From Phytoseiulus persimilis (Eukaryota > Arthropoda > Arachnida > Mesostigmata > Phytoseiidae): 64,000 bases of DNA. A program made the position numbers and the translations under genes. The notes below the pieces were generated by a model, which worked only from the letters and a program-made list of their open reading frames with translations, was not told the origin of the DNA and did not search any database. The DNA is taken from assembly GCA_037576195.1 (NCBI GenBank), contig CM075102.1, positions 36,080,745-36,144,744 on the forward strand, given 5' to 3'. This document shows, piece by piece, positions 49,212 to 61,554 of this stretch. Positions within the stretch are counted from its first letter, which is position 1. Each line of letters opens with the position of its first letter.

Positions 49212-52200
49212 ATGGCAATGGAAGAAGAGGAATATGACCCCACCTTAACGGACGCTCACAGTTACCTTGGAGAAGGCCTCGAGGACATGCAAGGAAGGTG
49301 GGTTCCGCGGAAGACGTTTTTCAAGACCCTCCAGGCTTGTCCTGCTTTCCAAGATAGGACGCCTGGGGGCTCTACATGAAGCATTCTAGCGTATTCCACT
49401 CCTGCCAGAAAGGGAGAGTTGAGAATGTTCTGGATTTGCGATCATGGTTTTGCGATGTTACCCCGATGCTGAACATGTTTTTGATCATAAGGCGCATGTT
49501 TGCCTGAGACTGAGAGCTGGAGACGACAAGATTTTTTGTTTCATCACAATTCACTCATGTCAGCCTTCAACGAGACCCCCAGAGGGCGTGATATCGATTT
49601 CATATGAGTTGCACTCGATCAGTGGAGCTGGCGCTTCGTGTACATCTATTTCACCAATCAGAGAAGAAATGACGGAAGCCTCCTCGTTCAAAAGCGCGGA
49701 AAAATCTGAATTTCGCCAGCAAAAGGAACGCGGTTATTAACTGCAGAGATTCGCGGTTTCTCGCTATCAATTAACTCCAGTCCTTTCAACGTGAAAACGT
49801 TCTCATCGAATTTCTTGAGGGGCCAGTCTGGGTTTGCGTCGTCATTTAAGGGACGAACTTTGTCCGCTTTTGAACCCGTATGACTTCGGTTCTGGCGAGG
49901 ATAGAGGACTCCCGTGTGTCTTAAAACCTCACGAATTCACGGTGAAGTATTTGAATAGATTTTTGTGTTGTTCTGACGAGCGTGAATGAGTCTGCAGCAT
50001 TCATTCGTCTACCCCCTTGAGAATCTGGAAAATCGGCAAAACGAACTGTTTCATTCGTTTACGAATCGGTGTGAGAGAACGGGTTCCTCGGGAAGTGGGC
50101 GCTTGTCATGAGTTAGTTCCGACACAGCAATCGTTCTGTAGTTGAATTATTCTGTTCGAGAGTATTTGCATTCCAACGAACTGCACATTTCGGTGAGAAA
50201 GATGGAAAATTCGAATATGAGGCATGAAATGAGCTGTTGGATGCAAATTTCTAGCCAACTCGCCATCTCGGGGTGAGATGACACGTATGAGAAAATATGG
50301 TATTTTTCCGGTTGGCTCCCAACTCGATCGAGTCGCCAAAATGTCGTTTCAAGCAATGGCCAGCATGGCGGCGCATTGGAGAGCGTTTCAGGAGAGGGCC
50401 ATGTCGTTTGAATCTGGCACCTTTTCCAGCTTCCGAGGCCATCAATGCGCTGCTTGGGGCCCGCCTGTTGTCAGCCTGCTCGCATCGCCTCGCTCGCCCG
50501 CCAGGAACCAAACCCAACCCTGTCCAATCCCCCGCACTGTTTCGGGGTCGCATGCTATCGGTCAGCTCGCATCGCTTCGCTCGCTCGCCAGGAACCTAAC
50601 CGAATCGCTCCACCGAATTTTGTCACGATTCAATTTGACTTCTGCTACCGGAGGACGCGTGATAGACTCGATGAAATTTGCCGAGAGCTTCTACGACGTC
50701 TACAAACGAGATAAAAACATAAGGGGATTCGTGGGTCAACGAAATTCCCAGAGGAGAAACTGTTTTCGGCTTCTTTTGAGACTAACGCGCTTGATTCAAC
50801 GGAACTGATTTCTTCCGAGAAATGTAACGCTGCTTTTTTATAGGAACCATTGTTGGGACCCTCCAAATGAGCAGTTGCGTGCGAGCGTCAGACATCCAGA
50901 GCCGACCTGATTCATAGGCTCCGCTGAGATAAGATTGAGAAAAGTCTACATGGCTGCGGCCAAGAACTCTTTCCTTGTTGGATTTATTCCTCGTCAATGC
51001 GAGGAACGAGATTTGTGAAAAGTTTATTTCACTTGACTAGAATCACACTCGGAACGGCGTTCAAAGATCGATCACATGGGTGAGCGGATGTCTATTTAGG
51101 AACCTGGGTTTTAGCGTACTGTGGATGAGGAAATTTACGGGTCGTACGAAGGATTGAATATGAACAGGAAGCCTCTGGTCACACTTTTCTTGCCAGATAG
51201 GTTCCTGGTTCGCCTTATTCGCAGAGGCCATGCGTTCCATGTCCAGCGGTTGCGAGGTCTTCAGAATCGATCGAAGAATTAGGCTCTGCCGAGCCTCCCT
51301 CCTAGTGAGCCTCCGCGAGACGATGCCGCCCGGTCGGGATGGGCCCTTCGGGTTTCAAACAACACAGCTTGGAGTCTTCAAACCCACTCACCGCACTCGA
51401 GATTCCGCAAGTCATGGGGCATTTCACAGTCAAGTCTCCGGCAGCGCCTCCCTCGCACAAACGATCCACTCAGAGTAGCTTTCCTTTGGCGGTGTAGCTG
51501 CGTAGCCCCCCCCCCCCCATTCGTGAAATATCTCCTTCCGCTCAGCATCCACGCTTCGTACCGTCCACGTATCTTGGAGTCGAGGAAGGAGTTCCAGCAG
51601 ACGTCAGCGTGCTGCACGCACTTCGTGCAGCCCCCTTGGTCAACTGCCGAGTCGATACGAAAACTTTGAGCACCTTCTCATCTGAATTCATCCGCCCTGG
51701 CGGTCAGCATGACCGTAATTCGCGATTCGCCGTGTCCGGTGGTTAAAAAAGGGACACCTCGTCTAACGCGTAAATCTGATGGTGATGATACGTTTCGCGC
51801 AGTCTCGCAATATGCACTAAAACTTATAACGAGGATCTCATACGCTTCAGGTGCTTTCTGACGAACTTTGGTCGCTCGCCCGCTGACGAAGTTGTGGCGA
51901 TTCACGAACTTCTCTAGCCATTCCCTGCTGGCCTTGAAGTCTTTGAACCTCATGCTCGCGGCGAACCTTTGAAGAATGCTTCGAGTGGCCCTGATTCTCT
52001 TCGAGCGCTGCTCGCGAAGGAGCTCCGCTACTTTGTCTCCGAGTGGGCGTCCATCGCCGTGAAGCCCTCGTTAGGAGGAGGTCTGCTCTGTGTTTGCTCC
52101 GGTCTCGAACTCGGCTCCTCGTCACAACGAATCTCTCTGCAGCCTTCTGCCTCGAAGTGTCTTCGGCGTACGCCGCTACTTCAAGGAGTAGGACTTCAGT

Positions 52201-55200
52201 CTCTGTGGCTGAATTGGTTGACCGGACTTCTTCTCCATATTGAACTCACAAACAAAACGATCACTTTGGGGAATGAGGATGGATGATGAGATCGCTGGTC
52301 GAAGGAGATGGAGGGCGGGACATATTGGATCTGGTTGGCTATCAGATGTCCTTCGAGTCTTTTCGAAGAGACCCAATTTTGATTGGGAACGATTTCTCGA
52401 AGCTGTCATTCACTAAACCACAGTACGGAAATCCATCGCTCAGTGGAGGCCGAAGCTGTATAGCTCGCGGTCCCACTCCAAAAAGCACGACCGGTGATTA
52501 TTCAAACCTGCTTCGGCTGCCCGCTTTTTGGAGCATACCCCCTAGTCTGAGGTTTTACGGTTTGTCAATCAGGCCTCGTTATCATCAGTTTTGGAAAAGA
52601 CAGCTTCCTGCTCAATAAACCGTCACGTAAGCTGACAGGTGCTCTTCTCGTTCGAAAGGTGGCAAATGTCGCTTATCGAGTTCTTGGGTTCATTCCAGGT
52701 CAATTCTGGATGACAAGATGACTCATCAAATGCTCGTTATCGGAGGGAGAAACGTAACGTTGATTCCCGGAGAAACTCTACCCCTGCTCCTTCATCACGA
52801 CGCGGATGGATCGAGCGAGATCAGAACTTGGATCAAGAGACACAAGGTTTGTCAGGCTTGCTTCAAAAATAGCCGTATAGAGAAACCACTGTGCAACCGA
52901 CCTTGTGCCGATAGAGGGGCAGAGAGGGATTCTTGAGAGGAAGGGGGGGGGGGGGGGAATTTTCTTCGATATATGTACGTACAGGGTTGTGATCGAAGGT
53001 CGGGGTCGGGAAGTTCCTCACCCGCTCTCCTCTCCTCTTGCTCAGAGCTCGGTGAAAATGACCCCATTCTGTCAATTGCGTTAGGTCGAAGGATGGCGCA
53101 CCTTTTCATCTTTTCTCTGCATTAATCGGTCAATCATTGCCCTTCGCAGAGCGGTTCAGAGGTCGCCATTTTTTTGTCTGACTTTTCTCAAAAAACTTAT
53201 CAACAGACTCCCGAAGTCAGCCGATCGAGCTCGGAAGTGCCTGGTTTGACGCGGTATAGGATGCTGCTCAAACGCCCGGCATTTCTAGATGTCTAGCCTA
53301 GGATCTGTGAGAAGGGCGAACGATCGTTTCAAGCTTGAAGTCGAGAGCTGACCTCTTGACTAGATTGCGTCCTCTTTGCCTTTCGGGCCAAAACTGCTCA
53401 GAGAAGCCGAATTCGTAAAATCTCCCGATAGCAGAAGGTTCTCAGATGCTCTCTCCGCCAAGGCCGCTCTGAAGTCACCACTCAGATCTTGCTGCAGGCT
53501 CCGGTTTCGATTCCGCGTCATCGTCGTGTTCCGCTCAGGGGAAGATCGAGGCTTCGCAATAGAATACTGCCCTCGGAAGCTGAACGAGATCATTACAGGT
53601 GCTCGGTGTCCTCTACTCGCGACAAACGGTTTTTGGCACCACAGCTGACCTACGAGGCTTCAGGGAGAACTGCAATGAGGAAGGCCATTGGACTCTAACC
53701 ATCAAGGCCGAAGGCTCGCAGCGGTTTGAAATAATCGAGAAAAGGATCATTTCGCAAGCAATCTTCATGGCTGAGGTGCGCATTCTGCCAGACGTTCGGC
53801 TGTTACCCCCTGCTCAACACCTGCTATTGGAGAGGAACAGACTGCACAACATGATGGGAAAGCTGACTCCTTATCCGGAGTGTGTATTCAATCAGTGTAA
53901 AGAAGATTTACTGATGAAGGAAGTCAGCGGGTTGATCCGAGCTGTTCTCCGCAAGGTACGACTGAAACATTCAGCCATCTATTCGATATCATTTCAAGCT
54001 TAATGATTCGTGCAAATCCCGTCGGTGGCTTCAATCAGTCGAAGAGACGTTTGGAACAATCGTCAGAATTTCATCCAGCGGGTTATACGAAAAGTCATCC
54101 GATCTCACCGATCCAACGAATATCCTGATGTCCCTCTACGGACTCAGCCCGAATCAGTTTCTGGGAACGAAATGACCACACGCCTCGAGGACTCTTCCGC
54201 GAGTGCTAGTAAACTCTTGAGAGATCCGTTGTAGAGGACAGATCGCTGTTCGCGAGGTATCAAGATTCTACAGCTTCACTGTCTCCTGCAGCCTGCATGC
54301 GTATTCTCATCAAAGTTATGGCCGTAATCAGCGGAACCGTTTTTGGATCGGCTTTAGCAGTTCGCTTCGATGAGACCATAAGGGGATGACAATCGAAACC
54401 TGGGGGAGAGGAGAAATTCGTGATTGATACCTGAGTTTCCTACTCCATGAGATCGGTTGAGTATAAGGTTGAACGAAGATGAACTAATTTGAGACGTTGG
54501 TGATTCTCCCCTCCAACAGAAACCACCCGTGGGAGACCCTATGCGATTCTCGTATTGGGTTGCAGCCAATCTCCCGATCAATGATCATGATAGAAAAGTC
54601 CTGTTGGCTGCGAATTCGTCTCAGGAAAGGCTCTTCATCGCCAAAAATTTCCTCAAGCTTAATTGTAAAATATCCTGCAAGGAATGTCGCACGCAAGTCT
54701 CAACGAAAGAAAAAATGTTCAGCATGTCGAGTTCGGGTGCTCAGGTAAGCATCATGGCCGCCAGTGCTTGGAGAGCGCGATGCGGTCTCAGATTCCACGG
54801 GTCGAGTCATGAGACGCTTAGCTGGAGTTCTTGGAGCTCCTCGATGAATCCATATTTTATTCACAGGGAACGTTTGTGAATCTAGGCGGCCACATACACG
54901 AGATGTTGACTGTTCGCGAGGTAGCTGGCGCACGCCTCATCGGCCGGAGCTCAGAGGAATACTCCTGGTTCCCGGGATATGCCTGGACGATTTTCCTGTG
55001 CAGAGGATGCCAGATACATCTTGGTTGGAGGTTTGAGCGATGACCAGAATGTACCGACGGATAACTGTTGGGGTCGAACGTGTCATCATTCCCACCCCTG
55101 AGCGTTCGAACCTGCTTTTCCTCGAATTAGCGACTTGTTTTACTTCCCAGGTTCTCGACGGAGAAGAATATCCAGCCCAAGCAGTTCTGGGGATTGACGC

Positions 55201-55331
55201 GAGCTGCAGTGACTTTCGAACCCTTCAATGATTCTAGGCAGTTGGATGAGGATATCGCTTCGAATACGACTCAAATGTCGCGAGCCTATCTGGTCGCGGA
55301 AGACGAGCCCATGGTCTGGGAGGCTGAGTAG
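49212..55331 (+). CDS. CRBN: Cereblon, CRL4 ubiquitin-ligase substrate receptor
   Basis: Six exons: 49212-49297, 52699-52846, 53599-53955, 54520-54744, 54867-55030 and 55151-55331. All phases close, giving 386 residues (human 442). Exon 1 gives SYLGEGLEDMQGR, equivalent to the human TYLGADMEE segment, after a short acidic leader. The LON-like domain follows (NVTLIPGETLPLLL, TVFGTTADLRGFRE), then the DDB1-binding helical region and FSYWVAANLPIND. The C-terminal CULT domain has zinc cysteines at C250, C253, C317 and C320 and the three pocket tryptophans W306, W312 and W326 (SWFPGYAW, GW). The terminus contains NIQPKQFWGLTRAAV. Cereblon recruits substrates with cyclic-imide degrons, and thalidomide analogues, to DDB1-CUL4. 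Two donors (GTTTGT after exon 2, GTTTGA after exon 5) are atypical but required by phase and alignment. The N-terminus is shorter than in human. Residue 314 is Ile where human has Val388. Confidence 0.96.
51302..52200 (-). pseudogene. decayed pogo/Tigger transposase in CRBN intron 1
   Basis: Read on the minus strand, three frames must be combined. A psq-type helix-turn-helix piece (VAAYAEDTSRQKAAERFVV) is followed, after a shift near 52065, by a CENP-B-type HTH (DFKASREWLEKFVNRHNFVS). Then come a fragment of the DDE region (VPFLTTGHGESRITVMLTAR), a stop, QHADVCWNSFLDSKIRGRYE with EAWMLSG, and after another shift CGISSAVSGFEDSKL with GPIPTGRH. These follow the order of Tigger/pogo-family transposases. 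The segment with the first catalytic Asp appears deleted, and the frameshifts and stops mean it cannot be active. Its orientation is antisense to CRBN. I did not find its terminal inverted repeats. Confidence 0.85.
51508..51519. repeat. poly-C run
   Basis: A run of about 11 C inside the decayed Tigger copy, in CRBN intron 1. Confidence 0.9.
52944..52959. repeat. poly-G run
   Basis: A run of about 14-15 G in CRBN intron 2, about 100 bp after the donor. It is G-quadruplex-capable on the sense strand of the pre-mRNA. Confidence 0.9.
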
Positions 55332-55412
55332 CTCGAGTCAGCTCAAAACACCACCCTCGCCTCAAAATATAGCCACCTTAAGAACTGGGGCTGAAATTTC
55401 GCCCACGGGAAG

Positions 55413-55418
55413 AATAAA
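55413..55418 (+). terminator. AATAAA polyadenylation signal for CRBN
   Basis: A canonical hexamer 82 nt downstream of the CRBN stop codon, in the same orientation. Confidence 0.75.
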
Positions 55419-55626
55419 TGTGTGTCAAGAATGATTTTCTGAGCCTCCCTGCTTGAAGACAAAATTTATTGTGGGCTTCCCTCGGATAATTTCGTTCTCC
55501 ATGCTCCCACCAGTGGCCGCCGATCGAACCCTGAAGGAAATTCTCGCAGCTCTGTTTCCGGAACGGAAACTCTCCGCAGCAGCTCAACACTGGCACAGGG
55601 CGTCTCGATATTCTAGGACGTTACGT

Positions 55627-55700
55627 GGGTGGTTCTCAACCTTCTTAGGCCCGCGGCCCCGCAACGCATGCTAGAGGGAGTCGTAGCCCCCTGAATCTCG
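55627..55700 (+). mobile_element. possible hAT-type element end
   Basis: GTGGTTCTCAACCTTCTTAG followed by GCCCGCGGCCCC resembles the terminal region of many hAT elements, whose ends read (CA)GTGGTTCTCAACCTTTTT then a GC-rich part. A second GGCCC-rich patch lies at about 56064-56096, but I could not show it to be the inverted partner. The extent is unknown. Confidence 0.35.
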
Positions 55701-56101
55701 TTACGAATTCTGAGTGAGGAGAAGAACGATATGATGCTGAAGTTTATTAGGACGTCTGGCACCGCTATCGCTCGGAATTCTGAGTTCGCATAACTTGCAC
55801 ATTTGCAAATGAACGCGCGCGAAGACTCATTAACATGGGAAACGACCCCCGCGATACACTTGTGATGAAGATACTCAATATCACAGACATATTATGATGT
55901 TATGTTTTAAAATACTCTGTCTTCATCGTAGTCGTGCTCTTTTTTCCCTCGGTGCCAGAATGAAATCTGAGAACTCGACAGCGTTACTTCTCGATTTCGA
56001 GCGGGAGTCCAAACTCGTCGCTCGTGAATATCCATGGACCCAATGACCCAAGGAATTCACACATGGCCCGCCAAAAATCCTCCGTGGCCCCTTTCAGGGT
56101 A

Positions 56102-56452
56102 CAGTACAACCTCCATTATTTCGACTAATTGATGCAAAGAAAAGTTGAAATAATCGAAAATTGAAATAATCGAGAGATGACAAAATCACCCACATTCTTG
56201 GACTCCGCAACCGATTCGGGGGGGGGGAGGGGGGGTAGAGTCCGAGTTCGAACGCTGACCAATCCAGAATGATACTAGATATATTGACGATGGGAGATTC
56301 TGAGCTATGGATTCATCCTCCAAATAAAAATACGCTTCAGGTCGACATCCTACGACCTGTTCCGCAGAGTTGAAATAATCGAGGTTGAAATGTGAAAGCT
56401 TGAAATAATCAAAGTTGAAAGAATCGGGGTTGGAATAATTGAGGTTGTACTG
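56102..56452. mobile_element. pogo/Tigger-type MITE, 351 bp, with TA target duplication
   Basis: Terminal inverted repeats are clear. The left end reads CAGTACAACCTCCATTATTT; the reverse complement of the right end reads CAGTACAACCTCAATTATTC. TA flanks both ends (56100-56101 and 56453-56454). The inner part has repeated subterminal TTGAAATAATC(G/A) units on both sides and a G-rich core at about 56219-56236. It has no coding capacity, so it is a non-autonomous TA-inserting element of the pogo/Tigger type. Confidence 0.88.
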
Positions 56453-59349
56453 TATTTGGCTCCAGGTTGGGAGTCCCTGTTCTGGGATATTCGAGTATAA
56501 GGCAGTGTTGCAGGGACTGAAGGAAAAGATTGGAGGAAACTCCATGCCACGTTCCCTCCGCCCGCATGATTCTCATGATGATCGGAAGGAAAGGGTCGAA
56601 ATGGTTTTCATTGGAATGTGACAATCACTCGAATGGTAGAGTCTACGCCGACTATTCGGGTTTCGGGGATCATTCAGTCATCACTTTTAAGATCCTGAAC
56701 TTTTCGTGATTGCTCAGCAGATACTGGGATTCCACTCATATCTTCGATCCCAACCTAGACGAGAGGAACAAACGCAGCAGGACATCTACGAATTTATTCG
56801 AGTGGCTCGAGAATCACTCCAGTTTTTCTATGTTGGGGGCCTTCCGGTGCGACGCCCCTTTCCCAAACCATTTATTCCGTGCTTCTGAATCAGATCAAGA
56901 TGCTGGAATCCGCGGCTCGATGAAGACATCAATCTTCGTTCACGATCGTTTCTCGTTTCGAATGACCAAGTTCCGACACGACGAACTGAGTTCTCATGCA
57001 GATCTGGTGCCATAATTTTGACCGCAATTTTCTCTGGGTAAACGAGCATTTGTGGAATCGGACGTCAATGTCTTACCTCCTTGAAGTTGTTGTTCTACAG
57101 CTCCCACCTCTTTCCTCAGACTGAATCCCTCGATCCCACGATTGGCTTGCGAGTCGGAAGTCGTGGACCCGTTCGGGGTTTCCTTGGGCATTGTCGAAAT
57201 CGGAACAGAATGAAAATGCGCCAGGGAACGCCCGAGCTGTCTCACGATTTTGAAGGCGGCTTCTGCCATCTATTCCGGGAGTCGAATCACTTCGGTGCAA
57301 TCCGACCGGACGGGATTTGACGGAATCCATTTTTCGCGCGCTCGTCGAAGCGCGGCTCCTGCTCTGGCATCGGCCCCTTTTTGCATACCATGGAAAAGTC
57401 ATTGCGTTATCAAATCCAAGTCCAAATTTTGTTCGTTGAACACCAGTAGCTGACTCTTCTCCAACTGACTTAGTGGATGAGCCCTCGTTCCATTCGAATG
57501 GTCTAGGCATAGACGGCGAGAAGTGGTCGATTTTACCGCCAACAATGAAGTGCTGCGAACTGCCAACAAACCCCAGTCCACAAAGAGTGTGACTTAAACA
57601 AGACCGCGGACCCCCACGGACGATCGGGGCAGGGTACGTTGTCCGAGCGGTCTCGGGGGAAACCTGAAGGATACTTGTTCTACTCGCAAGAACACATCGG
57701 AATATCTGAGCGAGCCGCACCACTCATTTCCTCCGAACATGGGAAGGAGGGAGAGGCATTTTCAACGGCAAGGAACCCTTCTTCTGACGTGGGTTTTGGC
57801 CTCAAGATCCAGCGCTCCAAATATTTTCTGCTCTCCCCGGCCGTGGTCCATTCCCAGGTTTGATGCTCCGACTCGAACGCTCTCATCCGGTTCTGAACGA
57901 ACGGCATAATTAGAAACTAACCCTGCTGATTGCGAGACGATTGGATTCTAGTGGGTCAGAAGGATTGGAGCGAGTCATGCCAAATCACAAATTGCTTTTC
58001 AGTCAGCCACTCATACGCGCATGCTTGCCTGCTCGGAGTTGGCAATGTTGTTAGTCTAGACGGGCCAACTGGGCGTTGTGATGAACGTTGATGCGGCAGG
58101 CGGTGGGTCGTTGACGTCGCTGGGCTTGCTTGGTCCGTTTAGAACAATGTTGCGGAATGGACAGGTGTACGACACCGAATGAGTTGAGAGTCGAATTCGA
58201 TCGTTTCAAGCAACATGAGGCTCACGCCGGGCGGCAACGATGGTAACAACACCTCCTGAGTGGCACAATGGATTGGAGAATCGGCATTTCTCTTGGAAGG
58301 AAGGAATTGCTTCCATCTGATTTCGTCTGATCCTAGTCAGGGTATATCCCCCAAAATCGCGGCGTGAGATGGTGAGAAAGCAACGATTTGGGAAGGAATC
58401 GGTTGTCTTCCTTGCTCCTCACTAACGAGTAGTTTGTGAGGTCGAGGTTTTTCTCGTTGTTGAGCGGCACCGTTGCACAGTCGTTCGATCAAATCTAACG
58501 AGAACCGTCACCGTTTGTGGATTATAGTGGATGTTATCGAAGTTGATTTTCAGTTGGACCCATGACCACATGGTTACGACTGCTCCCGGAAGAACCGAGA
58601 GAATTGAAAAAGGGTCGTGGTACTTACGTTGCCGATTCCTTTTCCCTTGGGCTGATGGATTCAGTTTCGTCATTTCTCCGAGACTCCCTCCGGGCGGGAA
58701 AGTTTAGTTCGTCAGCGGTTCCGACTCCAGCTGAGAAAGTTCAAGAGCTCAAAATCGCGTAACCGAGCGGAACCCCTAACGAAGCCGTCCATCTTTGGGG
58801 TCGTGACACTTCTGCGTTAATGAGTAGCCGCGCTCGAGCTTGAGGACCAGCGGATGCACACATGGAGTACAAACAGTATGGTTGAGTCTCCTCTGCGAAT
58901 GCAACCTTCGGCATCTTGATTTCGGGAAGCACATGGACTGATACGCCAGACCGGCGTTGATCCTTCTCCACCGCATGTCCCACTGTCACAAGAACCGTCT
59001 CCGGATCTTCGCTACTCACCGTTTGAAGTCCGACCGTAGTTCGAGTTGATCAATCGGCAGTTGATTCGCTTCCCAAGCTCGACGCGATCCATTCTCAACT
59101 CGAATCCCCCGGCTCGGAGCAACAGGCAAGCCAGCAGGCAAACAGACAGGCGTTCATCCTCGAGCGCATCGTCGGTCCGACTGACTGAGTGACGTTGCGT
59201 GGTGCTTTGGATGTCAGTGGCGATTGCAAGCGAACGGCGGGCGTCCCAAGCGAACGGCCAACGACCGCATCCTTCTTTCCCTCGTCCGCTCGGTCATTAC
59301 TAACACAACCACTGCCAACTACTACTACTACTCCAGCACAGCAACGGAG

Positions 59350-59376
59350 AGACCGACCGACCAACCAACCGACCTT
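59350..59376. repeat. GACC/AACC tetranucleotide tract
   Basis: Tandem GACC units passing into AACC, then GACC again. Confidence 0.7.
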
Positions 59377-60141
59377 AGCCGTTGCCTTCGCCGGCTCGGT
59401 CACAGAATACCGTCAGTCAGTTCACAGACAGCCAGTCTGTTTCCCGGTCGGTCATCAGACTCCGGCTCGGAAGACTAACCCTTTGTCGAGCCAGAGCATG
59501 CGCAGTCACATCTCGGCAGAGAACATTCGATAATTCCCACGGAGCATCCTGCGGGAATCTTCCCGCGCGCTTCCCGGGGAGGCTCCCCTGTCAGAGAGAA
59601 CGGAGACCGCGCGGGATGTCTGACGCGCTTCACCTTCTCGCCTGTATGCAACTCTGATTGAGTCATGATTCTCTTTTCTGAACACTGGTAGGATTGCAGC
59701 AAACGGCCAGCACACCGGCGACGCAGAAGCGCGTTGTCCATGCGAACGCAGCCAGAGTGCTTTGAACTTTCGCTTTCAGTAATAACGCTCACCGCAACCA
59801 CAGGCCTCCGCCAATCAGCTGATTACAATGGTAGGTTGTTGCATGGGAGTTTCGACATCACCATTCAGCTCTACACCCGTTACGCTCAGGTCTCCGCGTT
59901 CTCTGAGGAGACTCCTACGTAGCGCCCCTGACGTCGAGAATGTCGCGGAAGGGACTCTCGCAAGAATCGGGGTGAGGAATCTCATCGAGTCCCGAAAATA
60001 AAATTCATAACTCACTTTTGTGGACTTCCTACGCTCCTCGGGCCGAATCTGCATGGAACTTATCCAATGTATGTACACAAGCAACGCGACCGAGCGACCG
60101 GTAGAACTAGCCGGCGCCGCTCGCTGTGTCTGTCGGACCGT

Positions 60142-60215
60142 CTGACTGGCTGGCTGGTTGGTTGGTTGGTCGGCTGGTTGACTGACTGGTCGGTTGGTTA
60201 CTTGGTTGGATGCTT
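60142..60215. repeat. GGCT/GGTT/GGTC/GACT tetranucleotide tract
   Basis: About 70 bp of 4-bp units drifting through GGCT, GGTT, GGTC and GACT. This is the longest of the tracts of this class in the window. Confidence 0.8.
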
Positions 60216-61307
60216 GGCAAGGCATGGGTTGTTGTGCCGCTGCCGACGCTCTAGCCGCAGCAATGCATTCTGGGCGCAGCTCTGAAAGGGTTGTCTAGCT
60301 GTTGCTGTCGCCGGTGATGCCGCCGCCGCCCGCTCGGTTGATTCGTTCGGCGCGGTGCTCTGTCTCTGAACAAACGGACGGACGGACATCCACTCAAACG
60401 TCGATGTAAATCAGCTTCAGTAGACCGTACATCCTCTCTTTCGGATAGTTGCTGACACCGATCACTGATTGGACAGCCTGGATTTCTCATCAGTTTTCTT
60501 TTCAATCGGACAATCAAGAGACGCTGTAAATGAGAGCCATAGCGAGCCTCTCCAGCGCGCAGCCAGGTTACCGTTGTCTGCCAAGGCAACACAGCGGCCT
60601 GTTCAGAGAGCTTCTGCACAGAGCGGGTTTTCCAAACGGCGTCTAGCCGAATGTTGACCTCTGTGACGGTTGAAAATCGACACAGAAGGAAGAGGAGGCA
60701 CTACCAGAATAAGCTTCGGAGCCCCCAAAAACATTCCCCACAATGGACTGCCGGGATTTCCAGTTGCTCGTTCTGACTGCTTGTGGCATTAGACTCTCAG
60801 TGCTCGAATGCATGACTGTTTGTCGAGTGTGTTTCTGCTTTGGCAAATGATAGACGGGAACACAGTTCTTCCTGAGATTGAGCAGGGAGCGAGGAAGACC
60901 TACGAAATGACGCCTTAATCTTCCGAACCTAATTTTGTCTTTCTTCCTCGAAGAGAAAGGGAAATGAGCGATTTCTCTGAGATAGTCTTCGCTGACAGAG
61001 GACATCCGCCGAGTGACCTCGAGAACACGCCGCTTCTGGTGAAGCCCCCGAGGACAGGCAAGGAGTGTCTGATGCCTAACCCGTGTCTAACTCCCCCCTA
61101 ACGTCCTCAAATTCATCCGAACATTAAGAGCTGTGTTCCGAACAAGTTACTCAGAGCATTTTCCCCAAGGAGGGCGGCTGATATTCTTTGCCCTTAGCCC
61201 AAACCTTCTCGCGAGCCCAGAGGACTCCGTACATTTACCACTGAATGAGGAGCTCCGTGATTTGTCCGACATAATGCACAGAGATATAGTGCAAAACATA
61301 ATGTAAC

Positions 61308-61554
61308 TCATACTTCTGTCGCCAACTCGGAGCAGTTTTCCTTTGGGTCAGAACGAGAAGTCTCGTGGTCGTTCAATTGCCTCTGGTATCGTTGAGAGGT
61401 GGAAGCCCAAATTGTGAGCTCGATGAGTTGCAGAGTGGACATCTCGTCCACCCCGCTCAATGGAGCTTTTCCTCTGATGTCATCAATCGCACCGGCAATT
61501 CCTCCGCCTCCTGTGCCGGCCCTGAGCAAGTGGAGAACTTTGGCTGCTAAGGCG
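61308..61554 (-). CDS. unassigned exon-like open frame
   Basis: On the minus strand an acceptor-like ...GATATACAG is followed by about 80 open codons with coding-like composition (AALAAKVLHLLRAG, GVDEMSTLQLIELTIW), ending near 61308 with ELATEV and a stop. I recognise no family. The open frame extends upstream to about 61775, so the acceptor is a guess. The opposite strand also carries short open frames. Confidence 0.25.

Noticed and set aside
50460..50610. Two imperfect GCTCGCATCGC(C/T)TCGCTCGC repeats
   Set aside because: Short and diverged, inside CRBN intron 1, with no further copies or defined ends; not enough to call an element.
54010..54234. Open frame between CRBN exons 3 and 4, considered as an extra exon
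   Set aside because: Exon 3 (53599-53955) and exon 4 (54520-54744) join directly in phase 0 and the joined protein aligns continuously with human cereblon, so no extra exon is needed.
57630..57660. tRNA-like TGTCCGAGCGGTCTCGGGG segment
   Set aside because: It resembles a D-arm or box A of tRNA-Ser, but no box B or closing acceptor stem follows at a sensible distance.
57073..57723. 216-codon minus-strand open frame
   Set aside because: Several short frames are open on both strands here, composition is Ser/Arg/Gly-rich without motifs, and no family was recognised.
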